DNA from: 66-474 sp044464225
Lineage (GTDB): Bacteria; Pseudomonadota; Gammaproteobacteria; Xanthomonadales; Rhodanobacteraceae
DNA: 64,000 nucleotides
Direction: 5' to 3'
Assembly (NCBI GenBank): GCA_044464225.1
Contig: JBIQLN010000008.1
Location: 1 to 64,000 of the forward strand
Part shown: positions 16,237 to 24,508 of the stretch, piece by piece
Layout: the number at the start of each line of letters is the position of its first letter
Position numbering within the stretch: the stretch's first letter is position 1
Program-made: the position numbers and the translations under genes
The notes under the pieces: model-generated
Database searches by the model: none
Seen by the model: only the letters and a program-made list of their open reading frames with translations
Told to the model about the DNA's origin: nothing

Positions 16237-17193
16237 CTATTCCACCGCCACGGTGTCCAGCAGTGTCTGCGCCAGCGCGTCGCGCGCGAGCGTGCGGGCC
16301 GGGATCAGCCGGTGTCCGGCCACGGCCACGAACACCGCCTGCACGTCCTCAGGTAGGGTGTAATCGCGATCGCCCAGCAGCGCCCACGCGCGCGCCGCGG
16401 CCAGCAGGGCAAGTCCCGCGCGCGGCGACAAGCCGGTGCGGATGTCGTGATGCTTGCGGCTGGCCGTCACCAGTGCCTGCACGTAATCGATCAGCGCGGG
16501 GCTGGCCGTGACCGCGCGTGCGTGCTGCCGGAGCGCCAGGATGTCGGACGCGGAAAGGCAGGGCGGCAGCCGCCCCACCATGCCGGAACGATCCTCGCCG
16601 GTCAGCAGCCTGCGTTCGGCCTCGGCATCGGGGTAGTCGAGCGCGAGGCGCAACATGAAACGATCGAGTTGCGAGTCGGGCAGGGGATAGGTGCCGGCCA
16701 TGTCCAGCGGATTCTGGGTGGCAACCACGAAGAACGGCTGCGGAAGGGCCCGGCTTGCGCCATCCACCGTCACCTGGCCCTCGGCCATCGCTTCCAGCAA
16801 TGCGCTTTGGGTTTTGGGCGTGGCCCGATTGATTTCATCGGCCAGCAGCAGTTGGGCAAAGATCGGGCCAGGCTGGAACCGGAAGCCCCCGCTGTCGCGA
16901 TCGAACACGCTGACGCCGACGATGTCGGTCGGCAGCAGGTCGGAGGTGAACTGGACGCGCCGGAACGACAGCCCCAGCGTGGCCGCCAGTGCATGGGCCA
17001 GCGTCGTCTTGCCCACGCCTGGCACGTCTTCGACCAGTAGATGCCCGCCCGCGAGCACGCAAGCGAAAGCCATCCGAACCGCACGGTTCTTGCCCACGAC
17101 CACTTCGTTGACCTGCGCGATCGCGCCGTCCAGTCGCTGGCGCAACCGGTTGTCGGCGGACGCTGCCATGGCTGAGGGTACGCTTTGGTCCAT
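16237..17193 (-). CDS. MoxR family AAA+ ATPase
   Basis: 318 aa. Walker A is VPGVGKTT, Walker B is LLLADEINRATPKTQ and sensor I lies in ATQNPLDMAGTYPLPDSQ, all diagnostic of MoxR ATPases, which act as chaperones for insertion or activation of protein complexes. It is first in the moxR-DUF58-tgpA operon. The ATG at 17193 is preferred; a second in-frame ATG is at 17169. Confidence 0.9.
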   Translation of the reverse strand: MDQSVPSAMAASADNRLRQRLDGAIAQVNEVVVGKNRAVRMAFACVLAGGHLLVEDVPGVGKTTLAHALAATLGLSFRRVQFTSDLLPTDIVGVSVFDRDSGGFRFQPGPIFAQLLLADEINRATPKTQSALLEAMAEGQVTVDGASRALPQPFFVVATQNPLDMAGTYPLPDSQLDRFMLRLALDYPDAEAERRLLTGEDRSGMVGRLPPCLSASDILALRQHARAVTASPALIDYVQALVTASRKHHDIRTGLSPRAGLALLAAARAWALLGDRDYTLPEDVQAVFVAVAGHRLIPARTLARDALAQTLLDTVAVE

Positions 17194-17263
17194 GCCGGTT
17201 TCCGGGCGAATCGAGACGTCCGGGCAGTGTACGGCAGCCCGCGTCACATCTGCGCGAAGCGCA

Positions 17264-17848
17264 TCAAGGTACGGGAATGCCCGCTTCCCGCAGCCGCTGC
17301 GCCAAGGCGATCAACGGCAGCCCGACGAGTGCCGTCGGGTCGGCGCTTTCGATGCGATCGAACAAGGCAATGCCGGCGCCTTCGGATTTGAAGCTGCCGG
17401 CGCAATCGAATGGATGTTCGCGCGCGAGGTAGCGACGGATCTCGTCGTCGGAAAGGGTGCGGAACACCACCCGGGTATGGTCGACGTGGGTTTGCGGCTG
17501 GCCGCCGGACCCCCCGAACACGCAGAGGCCGGTATGGAAATCTACAGTGTTTCCACTGCTTGCACGTAGTTGTTCATGTGCATTGTCGCGACTGAGGGGC
17601 TTGTGCAGGATGGTGTCTCCCAACGCGGCGACCTGATCGGAACCAATCACCACCGCGCCGCGATGCCGCTTCGACACGGCAACGGCCTTGGCGGCGGCGA
17701 GTCGTGCCGCCCGTGCCGCCGGTGCCTCACCGGGCAGCGGCTGCTCGTCGACATCGGGCGCGACCTGCTCGAAGTCGTCCAGCAGCCGGCGCAGCAATTC
17801 GGCCCGGTAGCGCGAGGTCGAGGCCAGCACGATCCGCAGCGTGGTCAT
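17264..17848 (-). CDS. yceF: Maf-like nucleotide pyrophosphatase, YceF type (7-methyl-GTP)
   Basis: 194 aa. Hydrolyses modified NTPs; the YceF subgroup prefers m7GTP. Family motifs: ILVLASTS-type start (here LRIVLASTSRYRAELLRRL), VIGSDQVA and CAGSFKSEGAGIALFDRIE. The neighbouring yceD and rpmF on the other strand match the E. coli yceF-yceD-rpmF locus, supporting the YceF assignment. It overlaps the upstream membrane-protein gene by 4 bp. Confidence 0.9.
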   Translation of the reverse strand: MTTLRIVLASTSRYRAELLRRLLDDFEQVAPDVDEQPLPGEAPAARAARLAAAKAVAVSKRHRGAVVIGSDQVAALGDTILHKPLSRDNAHEQLRASSGNTVDFHTGLCVFGGSGGQPQTHVDHTRVVFRTLSDDEIRRYLAREHPFDCAGSFKSEGAGIALFDRIESADPTALVGLPLIALAQRLREAGIPVP

Positions 17849-18306
17849 CGTTGCGAGAGATCCTCGATTTTTTCGCGCACCGCGGTTTCCAGCGCGCGCT
17901 GCGCGGAATCGAGTTCCTGCAACTGGCGGCCGAGTGCGCCGCGCGCCTTGCCGATCGCGCTGACGGCGGCATCCAGCTCGCGCTGGTTGGCGTTGTCCGC
18001 TTCGTCGCGCAGCCAAAGTCGGTGCGCCAGCAGTTCACGGAGTGCGGCATCGACCGCCAGGCGCGCCTCGGTTTCGCCAGCCGCAGGCTGGTTGGGGCCC
18101 ATCGACATGGAGGCGTGCGCGCGCGCGAGCCGGTTGCGGCATTCCTTCAGGTCGTGTTCCAGCCCGTCGGCTTCCAGGTAGAGGGTGCGCATCGCGCGCT
18201 GGTGGCGTACCTGGCGCGCCAGCAGGAACACGACGACCGCACAGACGACCACCGCCACCACCGCGGGCAGGACGATCGCGAGCAGGGTTGCGGGCAGGGC
18301 GGTCAA
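17845..18306 (-). CDS. Small membrane protein with N-terminal helix and coiled coil
   Basis: 153 aa, function not recognised. Residues 5-30 form one hydrophobic membrane helix; the rest is charged and predicted helical/coiled coil (LEHDLKECRNRLARAHA, then a Glu/Ala-rich second half). Architecture resembles YhcB/ZapG-type single-pass proteins but sequence similarity is not evident. It is coupled to yceF by a 4-bp overlap. Confidence 0.7.
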   Translation of the reverse strand: MTALPATLLAIVLPAVVAVVVCAVVVFLLARQVRHQRAMRTLYLEADGLEHDLKECRNRLARAHASMSMGPNQPAAGETEARLAVDAALRELLAHRLWLRDEADNANQRELDAAVSAIGKARGALGRQLQELDSAQRALETAVREKIEDLSQR

Positions 18307-18378
18307 GAGTCGGGCTGGTACAATGGCATGCGGATATGTGAAGCATGATACGGGCCAAGCCGCCGGGCTGCTCGGCGG

Positions 18379-18407
18379 TTGACTTTGTGCAGTGCGGAAT
18401 CTAGCAT
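18379..18407 (+). promoter_or_regulatory. Predicted promoter of the yceD-rpmF operon
   Basis: TTGACT (18379-18384) and TAGCAT (18402-18407) are separated by exactly 17 bp. Transcription would start near 18414, only about three bases before the yceD ATG at 18417, which would make the yceD message effectively leaderless. Confidence 0.5.
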
Positions 18408-18416
18408 TCCGCGCTT

Positions 18417-18956
18417 ATGTCCGCGTCCCTGCCAGCGAGTGTGGACGCCGAACGCATGGTGGCCGGGCGGCGGTCTTTCGAGGGTGTGTTGCCGGTCGCG
18501 GAATTGCCGCGATTGGTCGAAGCACTCGCGGACGATCGCGGCGAAGTGACCTATCGGCTGGACTTCGAGCAGGGCGAATTGGGTGGTCTGCAACTGCACG
18601 TCGTGTTGAGTGCGGGGCTGGTGCTCGAATGCCAGCGTACGCTCGAATCGTTCGTTTATCCGGCGGCGGTCGATACCCGGCTGGGCTTGCTGGGAGACGA
18701 GCAGGAAGCGGATGCGCTGCCCGGCGATTGCGAACCGCTGCTGCTGGAACACGGCGCGGTTTCGCCACGTCGCGTGATCGAGGACGAATTGTTGCTGGCC
18801 TTGCCGCTGGTGCCCGTGAAGCCCGGCAGCGAGATACTGCAGGGCGAATGGAGCACGCCCGGCGACCATCCGCAGGATGCGGAGCGGGACGAGCCCACCA
18901 CGCGTCCGTTCGCGGACCTGCGCAAACTGCTCGAAGACCGCACGAAACATCGCTAA
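18417..18956 (+). CDS. yceD: YceD family protein (DUF177)
   Basis: 179 aa. YceD/DUF177 proteins affect 23S rRNA processing or accumulation. The conserved core is VLECQRTLESF, where E. coli YceD has a CxxC, and the VIEDELLLALPLVPVK stretch. The ATG at 18417 is favoured because LPASVDAERMVAGRRSFEG aligns with the family start. It lies before rpmF as in most proteobacteria. Confidence 0.9.
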   Translation: MSASLPASVDAERMVAGRRSFEGVLPVAELPRLVEALADDRGEVTYRLDFEQGELGGLQLHVVLSAGLVLECQRTLESFVYPAAVDTRLGLLGDEQEADALPGDCEPLLLEHGAVSPRRVIEDELLLALPLVPVKPGSEILQGEWSTPGDHPQDAERDEPTTRPFADLRKLLEDRTKHR

Positions 18957-19005
18957 GGAAGGTCTGATCACGTGGCCGTTCATCCGCTGACTTGTCGGGG
19001 AACAG

Positions 19006-19050
19006 CCAAATATTTGGTCCCGTTCGGTGAGGTATCGAACCAGGAACGGG
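19006..19050 (+). promoter_or_regulatory. rpmF: Palindrome and hairpin in the rpmF leader
   Basis: CCAAATATTTGG (19006-19017) is a perfect 12-bp palindrome. Two bases on, CCCGTTC (19019-19025) pairs with GAACGGG (19044-19050), with a further GGT/ACC inside. They lie in the 154 bp between yceD and rpmF. They could be a regulator site plus a leader hairpin, but no factor is assigned. Confidence 0.35.
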
Positions 19051-19110
19051 GCAACGCATGACCACGGCATGACGCCCGGTTTGCGTGAACGAACCATCAG
19101 GAGAGCCATC

Positions 19111-19305
19111 ATGGCCGTTGCAAAAAGCCGCAAATCCCCGTCCCGCCGCGGCATGCGCCGTTCGCACGACGCGCTGAACAAGGTGCAGCTCGCCACCGAC
19201 CCGACGTCGGGCGAGATCCACCGCCGCCATCACATCACCAAGGACGGCTACTACCGCGGCCGCAAGGTGATCGAGGACAAGCAGGCGATCGTCGACGAGG
19301 ACTGA
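19111..19305 (+). CDS. rpmF: 50S ribosomal protein L32
   Basis: 64 aa, basic. MAVAKSRKSPSRRGMRRSHD at the N-terminus is typical. The zinc-binding Cys pairs are absent (C-minus form), as in E. coli. A strong Shine-Dalgarno (AGGAGAG) precedes the ATG at 19111. The fab genes follow, the common proteobacterial order. Confidence 0.96.
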   Translation: MAVAKSRKSPSRRGMRRSHDALNKVQLATDPTSGEIHRRHHITKDGYYRGRKVIEDKQAIVDED

Positions 19306-19346
19306 ACGTCCTTGTCACGATGTGCACGAATGTTGCAGACCGACGT

Positions 19347-19374
19347 GCGGCGCGATCATCGCGCCGCCGCGTTT
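19347..19374 (+). terminator. Terminator-like hairpin between rpmF and fabH
   Basis: GCGGCGCGAT and ATCGCGCCGC form a perfect 10-bp inverted repeat separated by one base, followed by CGCGTTTT (19368-19375). It may end or attenuate the yceD-rpmF message before the fab genes. Confidence 0.55.
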
Positions 19375-19410
19375 TCATGTGCGCGCAACACCTGAACCGG
19401 GATCCAGACC

Positions 19411-20379
19411 TTGACCTACGCCCGCATCCTTGCCACCGGCAGCGCGTTGCCCGAGAGCATCGTCACCAATGCCGATCTCGAAAAGCTGGTCGACACCAGC
19501 GATGAATGGATCCGCAGCCGCACCGGCATCCGCGAGCGGCGCGTCGCGGCCGATGGCGAGACCACCGGTGACCTGGCTTATCGCGCGGCGCTGCAAGCTT
19601 TGCACGATGCCGGCGTCAAGGCATCCGAGCTCGACATGGTGGTCCTGGGCACCACCACGCCCGACATCATCTTCCCGGCCACTGCATGCCTGATCCAGAA
19701 CCGGTTGGGCGCGAACGGCTGCATGGCCTTCGACGTCAATGCCGCGTGTTCGGGTTTCATGTACGCGCTGGGTGTGGCCAACAATTTCGTGCGCACCGGG
19801 CAGGTGAAAAAGGCGCTGGTGATCGGCGCGGAAACGCTCACGCGCATGGTCGACTGGTCCGAGCGCGAAACCTGCGTACTGTTCGGCGACGGCGCGGGCG
19901 CGGTGGTGCTGGAAGCCTCCGACGAACCAGGGATCCTGGCGACCTGCCTGCACGCCGATGGCGGCTACAAGGAACTGTTGTACAACCCGGTCGGTGTGTC
20001 GGCCGGATTCACGGACGAAAAGAACCACGGCGTGCGCATCCGCATGAGCGGACGCGAAGTGTTCAAGGTCGCGGTCAAGACGCTCGACGCGTTGGTCGAT
20101 GAAACCCTGCAGGCCGCCAACATGCATGCAGACCAGCTCGACTGGCTGATCCCGCACCAGGCCAACCTCCGGATCATCGAAGCCACCGCCAAGCGGCTCG
20201 GCATGTCGATGGAGCAGGTCATCGTCACGGTCGACAAGCACGCCAACACGTCTTCGGGCTCGGTGCCGTTGGCGCTGGATGCCGCGGTGCGTTCCGGCCG
20301 GATCAAGCGGGGCCAGAATCTGCTGCTGGAAGCGTTCGGCGGCGGGTTCACCTGGGCCTCCGCGATGGTGAGGTACTGA
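19411..20379 (+). CDS. fabH: Beta-ketoacyl-ACP synthase III
   Basis: 322 aa. Condenses acetyl-CoA with malonyl-ACP to start fatty-acid synthesis. The Cys-His-Asn triad is in NAACSGF (about residue 112), IPHQANLR and HANTSSGS. Start is TTG at 19411, which opens the conserved TYARILATGSALPE. plsX, usually between rpmF and fabH, is not here. Confidence 0.95.
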   Translation: MTYARILATGSALPESIVTNADLEKLVDTSDEWIRSRTGIRERRVAADGETTGDLAYRAALQALHDAGVKASELDMVVLGTTTPDIIFPATACLIQNRLGANGCMAFDVNAACSGFMYALGVANNFVRTGQVKKALVIGAETLTRMVDWSERETCVLFGDGAGAVVLEASDEPGILATCLHADGGYKELLYNPVGVSAGFTDEKNHGVRIRMSGREVFKVAVKTLDALVDETLQAANMHADQLDWLIPHQANLRIIEATAKRLGMSMEQVIVTVDKHANTSSGSVPLALDAAVRSGRIKRGQNLLLEAFGGGFTWASAMVRY

Positions 20380-20494
20380 AAGCGGCGGTCGGGTATGAGG
20401 GGGCGGGGTGCACGGTTGTTCATGCAGCGACAGCGGCTTCGCCTTGCGCCCCCCACGATCCATCCCCATCCCTTCTGTGTGAGCAAGGCATGTC

Positions 20495-21451
20495 ATGAAC
20501 ACTCAAGCACCCATCGCCCACCTCGCTTTCGTGTTTCCCGGCCAAGGTTCGCAATCGGTCGGGATGCTGGCGGACCTCGCCACCGACTTTCCGGAAGTGC
20601 GCAAGACGTTCGACGAGGCCTCCGAGGGCGCAGGCTTCGACCTGTGGTCGCTTGCGCAGAATGGCCCGGAGGCCGAGCTCGGCAAGACCGAAAATACCCA
20701 GCCGGTGTTGCTGGCCGCGAGCGTCGCGGTGTGGAAAGCCTGGCAGGCGAAGGGCGGTCCGCTGCCGGCCCAGGTGGCTGGCCACAGCCTCGGTGAATAT
20801 TCGGCGCTGGTGTGCGCAGGGGCGTTGCCGTTGCGCGACGCGGCATCACTGGTGGCCGAGCGCGGTCGCTTGATGCAAGCCGCGGTGCCCGCGGGTGTCG
20901 GTTCGATGGCGGCGGTGCTGGGTGCCGACGACGAGACGATCCTGCAGGTTTGCAAGGAGGTGTCGGGCGAGGAAATCGTCACCCCCGCCAATTTCAACAG
21001 CCCCGGCCAACTGGTGATCGCGGGCCATGCGGCCGCCGTCGATCGCGCCATCCAGCGGCTCGGCGAACTTGGCGTGCGCAAGGTCATCAAGCTTGCCGTG
21101 TCGGTACCTTCGCACACGCCGCTGATGCGCGACGCTGCGCAGCAGCTCGCAACGCGCATGGCCGACCTGCCGTGGCAGGTGCCCGAGATACCGGTGCTGC
21201 AGAATGCGGATGCGAAGGCGCACGCCGGCATCGAGTTCATCCGCGCGGCGCTGGAGCGCCAGTTGTACATGCCGGTGTTGTGGACCGACACCGTGCAATC
21301 GCTGGTACGCAACGGTGCCACCCGGATTTTCGAATGCGGGCCCGGCAAGGTGCTGACCGGCCTGTGCAGGCGCATCGACAAATCCATCGACGCGCGCGCG
21401 CTCGGCACGCCGGCGGAAATCGGCCAGGCGATGGCCGACGTTTCCCGTTGA
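20495..21451 (+). CDS. fabD: Malonyl-CoA:ACP transacylase
   Basis: 318 aa. Loads malonate onto ACP. The oxyanion/nucleophile motifs are FPGQGSQSVGM near the N-terminus and GHSLGEYSAL (catalytic Ser), with VPSHTPLM carrying the catalytic His. It is preceded by a 115-bp gap with a GGGGGCG/CGCCCCC inverted repeat (20399 to 20453). Confidence 0.95.
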   Translation: MNTQAPIAHLAFVFPGQGSQSVGMLADLATDFPEVRKTFDEASEGAGFDLWSLAQNGPEAELGKTENTQPVLLAASVAVWKAWQAKGGPLPAQVAGHSLGEYSALVCAGALPLRDAASLVAERGRLMQAAVPAGVGSMAAVLGADDETILQVCKEVSGEEIVTPANFNSPGQLVIAGHAAAVDRAIQRLGELGVRKVIKLAVSVPSHTPLMRDAAQQLATRMADLPWQVPEIPVLQNADAKAHAGIEFIRAALERQLYMPVLWTDTVQSLVRNGATRIFECGPGKVLTGLCRRIDKSIDARALGTPAEIGQAMADVSR

Positions 21452-21465
21452 TCCCGGGAACCGCC

Positions 21466-21648
21466 ATGAGCAAGCCGCCAGACGATTTGCCGATCTATCG
21501 ATTGCTGACCGGGCCGGACGACGCGGATTTTTGCCACCGTGTCAGCGAAGCCCTGGCGATGGGTTATGTCCTGTACGGTTCGCCGTCGGCGACCTTCGAC
21601 GGCGAGCGCGTCATCGTGGCACAGGCGATCGTCTGGCCTGAATCCTGA
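21466..21648 (+). CDS. DUF1737 domain-containing small protein
   Basis: 60 aa. The domain core IYRLLTGPDDADFCHRVSEA followed by GYVLYGSPSATFDG is the DUF1737 pattern (a short family of unknown function). It lies between fabD and fabG, 14 bp after the fabD stop and 18 bp before fabG, so it is probably co-transcribed with them. This position is not part of the standard fab cluster. Confidence 0.8.
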   Translation: MSKPPDDLPIYRLLTGPDDADFCHRVSEALAMGYVLYGSPSATFDGERVIVAQAIVWPES

Positions 21649-21666
21649 TTATCCGCGGAGCATGAC

Positions 21667-22410
21667 ATGACGGGAACATTGCAGGGCGACATTGCGCTGG
21701 TCACCGGCGCCTCGCGCGGCATCGGTGCCGCAATCGCGGACGAACTGGCGGCGCAGGGCGCGACGGTGATCGGCACCGCGACGTCCGAGGCGGGCGCGCA
21801 GGCGATCGGCCAGCGACTCGCCGCGCACGGCGGAGAAGGCCGCGTGCTGGACGTGACCGATGGCGCGGCGGTCGAAGCGTTGATCGACGCCCTCGTCAAG
21901 GATCACGCGGGGCTCTCGATCCTGGTCAACAATGCGGGCATCACCCGTGACCAGTTGCTGATGCGGATGAAGGACGAGGACTGGCAGGCCATCCTCGACA
22001 CCAACCTCACCTCGGTCTATCGCACCTCCAAAGCCGTGATGCGGACGATGATGAAAGCGCGCAAGGGCCGCATCATCAACATCGCATCGGTGGTCGGCGT
22101 CACCGGCAATCCCGGCCAGACCAACTACGCCGCGGCCAAGGCCGGCATCATCGCGTTCTCCAAGTCGCTGGCACGCGAAGTGGGTTCGCGGGGCATCACG
22201 GTGAACGTGGTCGCGCCGGGTTTCATCGACACCGACATGACCCGTGCGCTCAGCGAGGAACAGCGAAAGTCGCTGGAAGGCACGATTGCGCTGGGCCGGC
22301 TCGGCGCGGCGGCCGACATCGCGCATGCGGTCGCGTTCCTCGCGTCGCCCGCCGCGGGTTACATCACCGGTGAAACCCTGCACGTCAACGGCGGCATGTA
22401 CATGGCATGA
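21667..22410 (+). CDS. fabG: 3-oxoacyl-ACP reductase
   Basis: 247 aa SDR enzyme reducing beta-ketoacyl-ACP with NADPH. TGASRGIGAAIA binds the cofactor, NNAG follows, and the catalytic Tyr-Lys are in NYAAAKAGIIAFSKS. The C-terminal YITGETLHVNGGMYM is characteristic of FabG. Confidence 0.95.
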   Translation: MTGTLQGDIALVTGASRGIGAAIADELAAQGATVIGTATSEAGAQAIGQRLAAHGGEGRVLDVTDGAAVEALIDALVKDHAGLSILVNNAGITRDQLLMRMKDEDWQAILDTNLTSVYRTSKAVMRTMMKARKGRIINIASVVGVTGNPGQTNYAAAKAGIIAFSKSLAREVGSRGITVNVVAPGFIDTDMTRALSEEQRKSLEGTIALGRLGAAADIAHAVAFLASPAAGYITGETLHVNGGMYMA

Positions 22411-22748
22411 TTCGCGCGATCGTCCCCGGTCGCTGCTTCGTCGCGGGAACGAATCGGCCGCACCGTTCCCGATTCGTGAAGACAGAACGGGCTTCCTGCC
22501 CCGACTTTCCACGACAGCCGCTTCGGATGACGCATCGGTCGGGCTGGCGGGGCGGTTCCCGTGGCTGGTGGAACCCTGTAATATGGCGTCTTTCGTGTGG
22601 CGATCCGCGGGTCAAGCAATCGCCACCGGCCCTTCGGGGCCTTGTTTGAAAAAACCTGTACCGTGCGGGCCGTTTGCGGTGCGTGCGGGTCGAGTGGGGA
22701 AGGGTCAGTCCCGACCTCGAATGCCAATGTCCCGGGAGGCACTGTCTC
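22411..22748 (+). other. 338-bp fabG-acpP intergenic region with leader signals
   Basis: No coding sequence is supported. It holds a -10-like TAATAT (22579-22584) with a poor -35, then a GGCCC-TTCG-GGGCC hairpin (22628-22641) with a UUCG tetraloop followed by TTGTTT. acpP therefore probably has its own promoter and a roughly 150-nt leader, as often seen for this very abundant protein. Confidence 0.5.
22628..22647 (+). terminator. Intrinsic-terminator-like hairpin in the acpP leader
   Basis: A 5-bp GC stem closed by a UUCG tetraloop is followed by TTGTTT. It may end fabG transcripts or attenuate acpP, depending on where transcription starts; the stem is short. Confidence 0.4.
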
Positions 22749-22988
22749 ATGAGCAGCATCGAAGAGCGCGTCAAGAAGATCGTGGTCGATCAGTTGGGAG
22801 TCAAGGAAGAGGACGTCACGCCGAATGCCTCGTTCGTTGACGATCTGGGCGCGGATTCGCTTGACACCGTGGAACTGGTGATGGCACTCGAAGAGGAATT
22901 CGAAACCGAAATTCCCGACGAGGAAGCCGAGAAGATCACCACCGTGCAGCAGGCGGTGGATTACATCAAGGCGCACGTCAAGTCCTGA
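22749..22988 (+). CDS. acpP: Acyl carrier protein
   Basis: 79 aa, very acidic. The phosphopantetheine attachment site is Ser37 in DDLGADSLDTVELVM. Carries growing acyl chains for FabH/FabF/FabG and donates them to lipid A and phospholipid synthesis. A strong terminator follows at 23046. Confidence 0.97.
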   Translation: MSSIEERVKKIVVDQLGVKEEDVTPNASFVDDLGADSLDTVELVMALEEEFETEIPDEEAEKITTVQQAVDYIKAHVKS

Positions 22989-23045
22989 TCGACGGACTTC
23001 AGCGCATGCCCTCCGGCGGCGCGACCTTGTTCGATGCGGCATCCC

Positions 23046-23079
23046 GAAAGCTGCGCCTTCCGTGCGCAGCTTTCGCTTT
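23046..23079 (+). terminator. Rho-independent terminator after acpP
   Basis: GAAAGCTGCGC (23046-23056) and GCGCAGCTTTC (23064-23074) make a perfect 11-bp stem with a 7-nt loop, followed by GCTTTG. It lies 57 bp after the acpP stop and would limit read-through into fabF. Confidence 0.75.
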
Positions 23080-23269
23080 GATGGGGCACGGACAATGCGT
23101 CTGCGTATGGGGTGAGGCATGGCGCGCGGGCGCGCGAGGGTGCCGAGGGGCGACCATCTGGATCGCCCCTGCCGGGAATGGCACGAATGCGGGCGGTGGG
23201 TGAGCCCGATCCGCTACCGGCACCGGGGATGGTTGCTTGCGTGAACGAGTTTTTGAATCTGGAGTTCCC

Positions 23270-24508
23270 ATGAACAAGCGGCGTGTAGTGGTCACCGGCC
23301 TCGGCATCGTTTCACCCGTCGGCAATGACGTCGCGACGGCCTGGCGGAACGTGGTCGCCGGCAACAGCGGCATCGGTCCGATCACGCACTTCGATGCCAG
23401 CGCGTTCCCCACCCGCATCGCGGGCGAGGTGAAGAATTTCGACGCGGCGCAGTTCATCCCGCCGAAAGACATCAAGAAGATGGACACCTTCATCCACTAC
23501 GGCATCGCCGCGGGCGCCGAGGCTTTGAAGGACTCGGGCATCGAAATCACCGAAGCCAATGCCACGCGGATCGGCGTTGCGGTCGGCGCCGGCATCGGCG
23601 GCATCGCGATGATCGAGCGCACCACGCTCGCCTACGATGAAGGCGGCCCCCGCAAGATCTCGCCGTTCTTCGTGCCGGGTTCGATCATCAACATGGTTTC
23701 GGGCAACCTTGCGATCCTGCACGGGTTGAAGGGCCCCAACATTGCCTGCGTCAGTGCCTGCGCCACCGCCACCCACAATCTCGGCCTGGCGATGCGGATG
23801 ATCCAGTACGGCGACGCCGATGCGATGCTGGCCGGTGGCGCCGAGTTCTCGGTGACCCCGGTTGCCACGGGCGCGTTCTGTTCGGCGCGCGCGATGAGCA
23901 CCCGCAATGACGAGCCGACCCGTGCCAGCCGGCCCTGGGACAAGGATCGCGACGGCTTCGTGTTGTCCGACGGCGCCGGCTTGCTGGTGCTGGAAGAATA
24001 CGAGCACGCCAAGGCGCGTGGTGCGAAGATCTATGCGGAACTCGCGGGTTTCGGCATGAGCGACGACGCGTTCCACATCACCGCGCCCAGCGAGGGTGGC
24101 GAGGGCGCGGCGCGCTGCATGGAGAACGCGCTGAAGGATGCCGGTGTCAATCCGGATGAAGTGCAATACGTGAATGCGCACGGCACATCGACGCCGCTCG
24201 GCGATCTCGGCGAAGTGCATGCCGCCAAAAGGGTGTTCGGCGACCACGCGAAAAAAATCGCGATCAGTTCCACCAAGTCCACCACCGGGCACCTGCTCGG
24301 TGCGGCAGGCGGCGTGGAGGCGATCTTCAGCCTGCTGGCGATGCGCGACGACGTGTTGCCACCGACGATCAACCTCGACGAACCGGGCGAAGGCTGCGAT
24401 CTCGATTTCGTGCCGAACACCGCGCGCGAAGGCCGGATCGACATCGCGATCTCCAACTCGTTCGGCTTCGGCGGCACCAACGGCACCCTGTTGTTCAAGC
24501 GCGTTTGA
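23270..24508 (+). CDS. fabF: Beta-ketoacyl-ACP synthase II
   Basis: 412 aa elongating condensing enzyme. The active-site Cys is in ACVSACATATHN and the two His in NAHGTSTPLGD and KSTTGHLLGAAGG. GGAG (23261-23264) precedes the ATG at 23270. The stop overlaps the TTG start of pabB. Confidence 0.95.
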   Translation: MNKRRVVVTGLGIVSPVGNDVATAWRNVVAGNSGIGPITHFDASAFPTRIAGEVKNFDAAQFIPPKDIKKMDTFIHYGIAAGAEALKDSGIEITEANATRIGVAVGAGIGGIAMIERTTLAYDEGGPRKISPFFVPGSIINMVSGNLAILHGLKGPNIACVSACATATHNLGLAMRMIQYGDADAMLAGGAEFSVTPVATGAFCSARAMSTRNDEPTRASRPWDKDRDGFVLSDGAGLLVLEEYEHAKARGAKIYAELAGFGMSDDAFHITAPSEGGEGAARCMENALKDAGVNPDEVQYVNAHGTSTPLGDLGEVHAAKRVFGDHAKKIAISSTKSTTGHLLGAAGGVEAIFSLLAMRDDVLPPTINLDEPGEGCDLDFVPNTAREGRIDIAISNSFGFGGTNGTLLFKRV

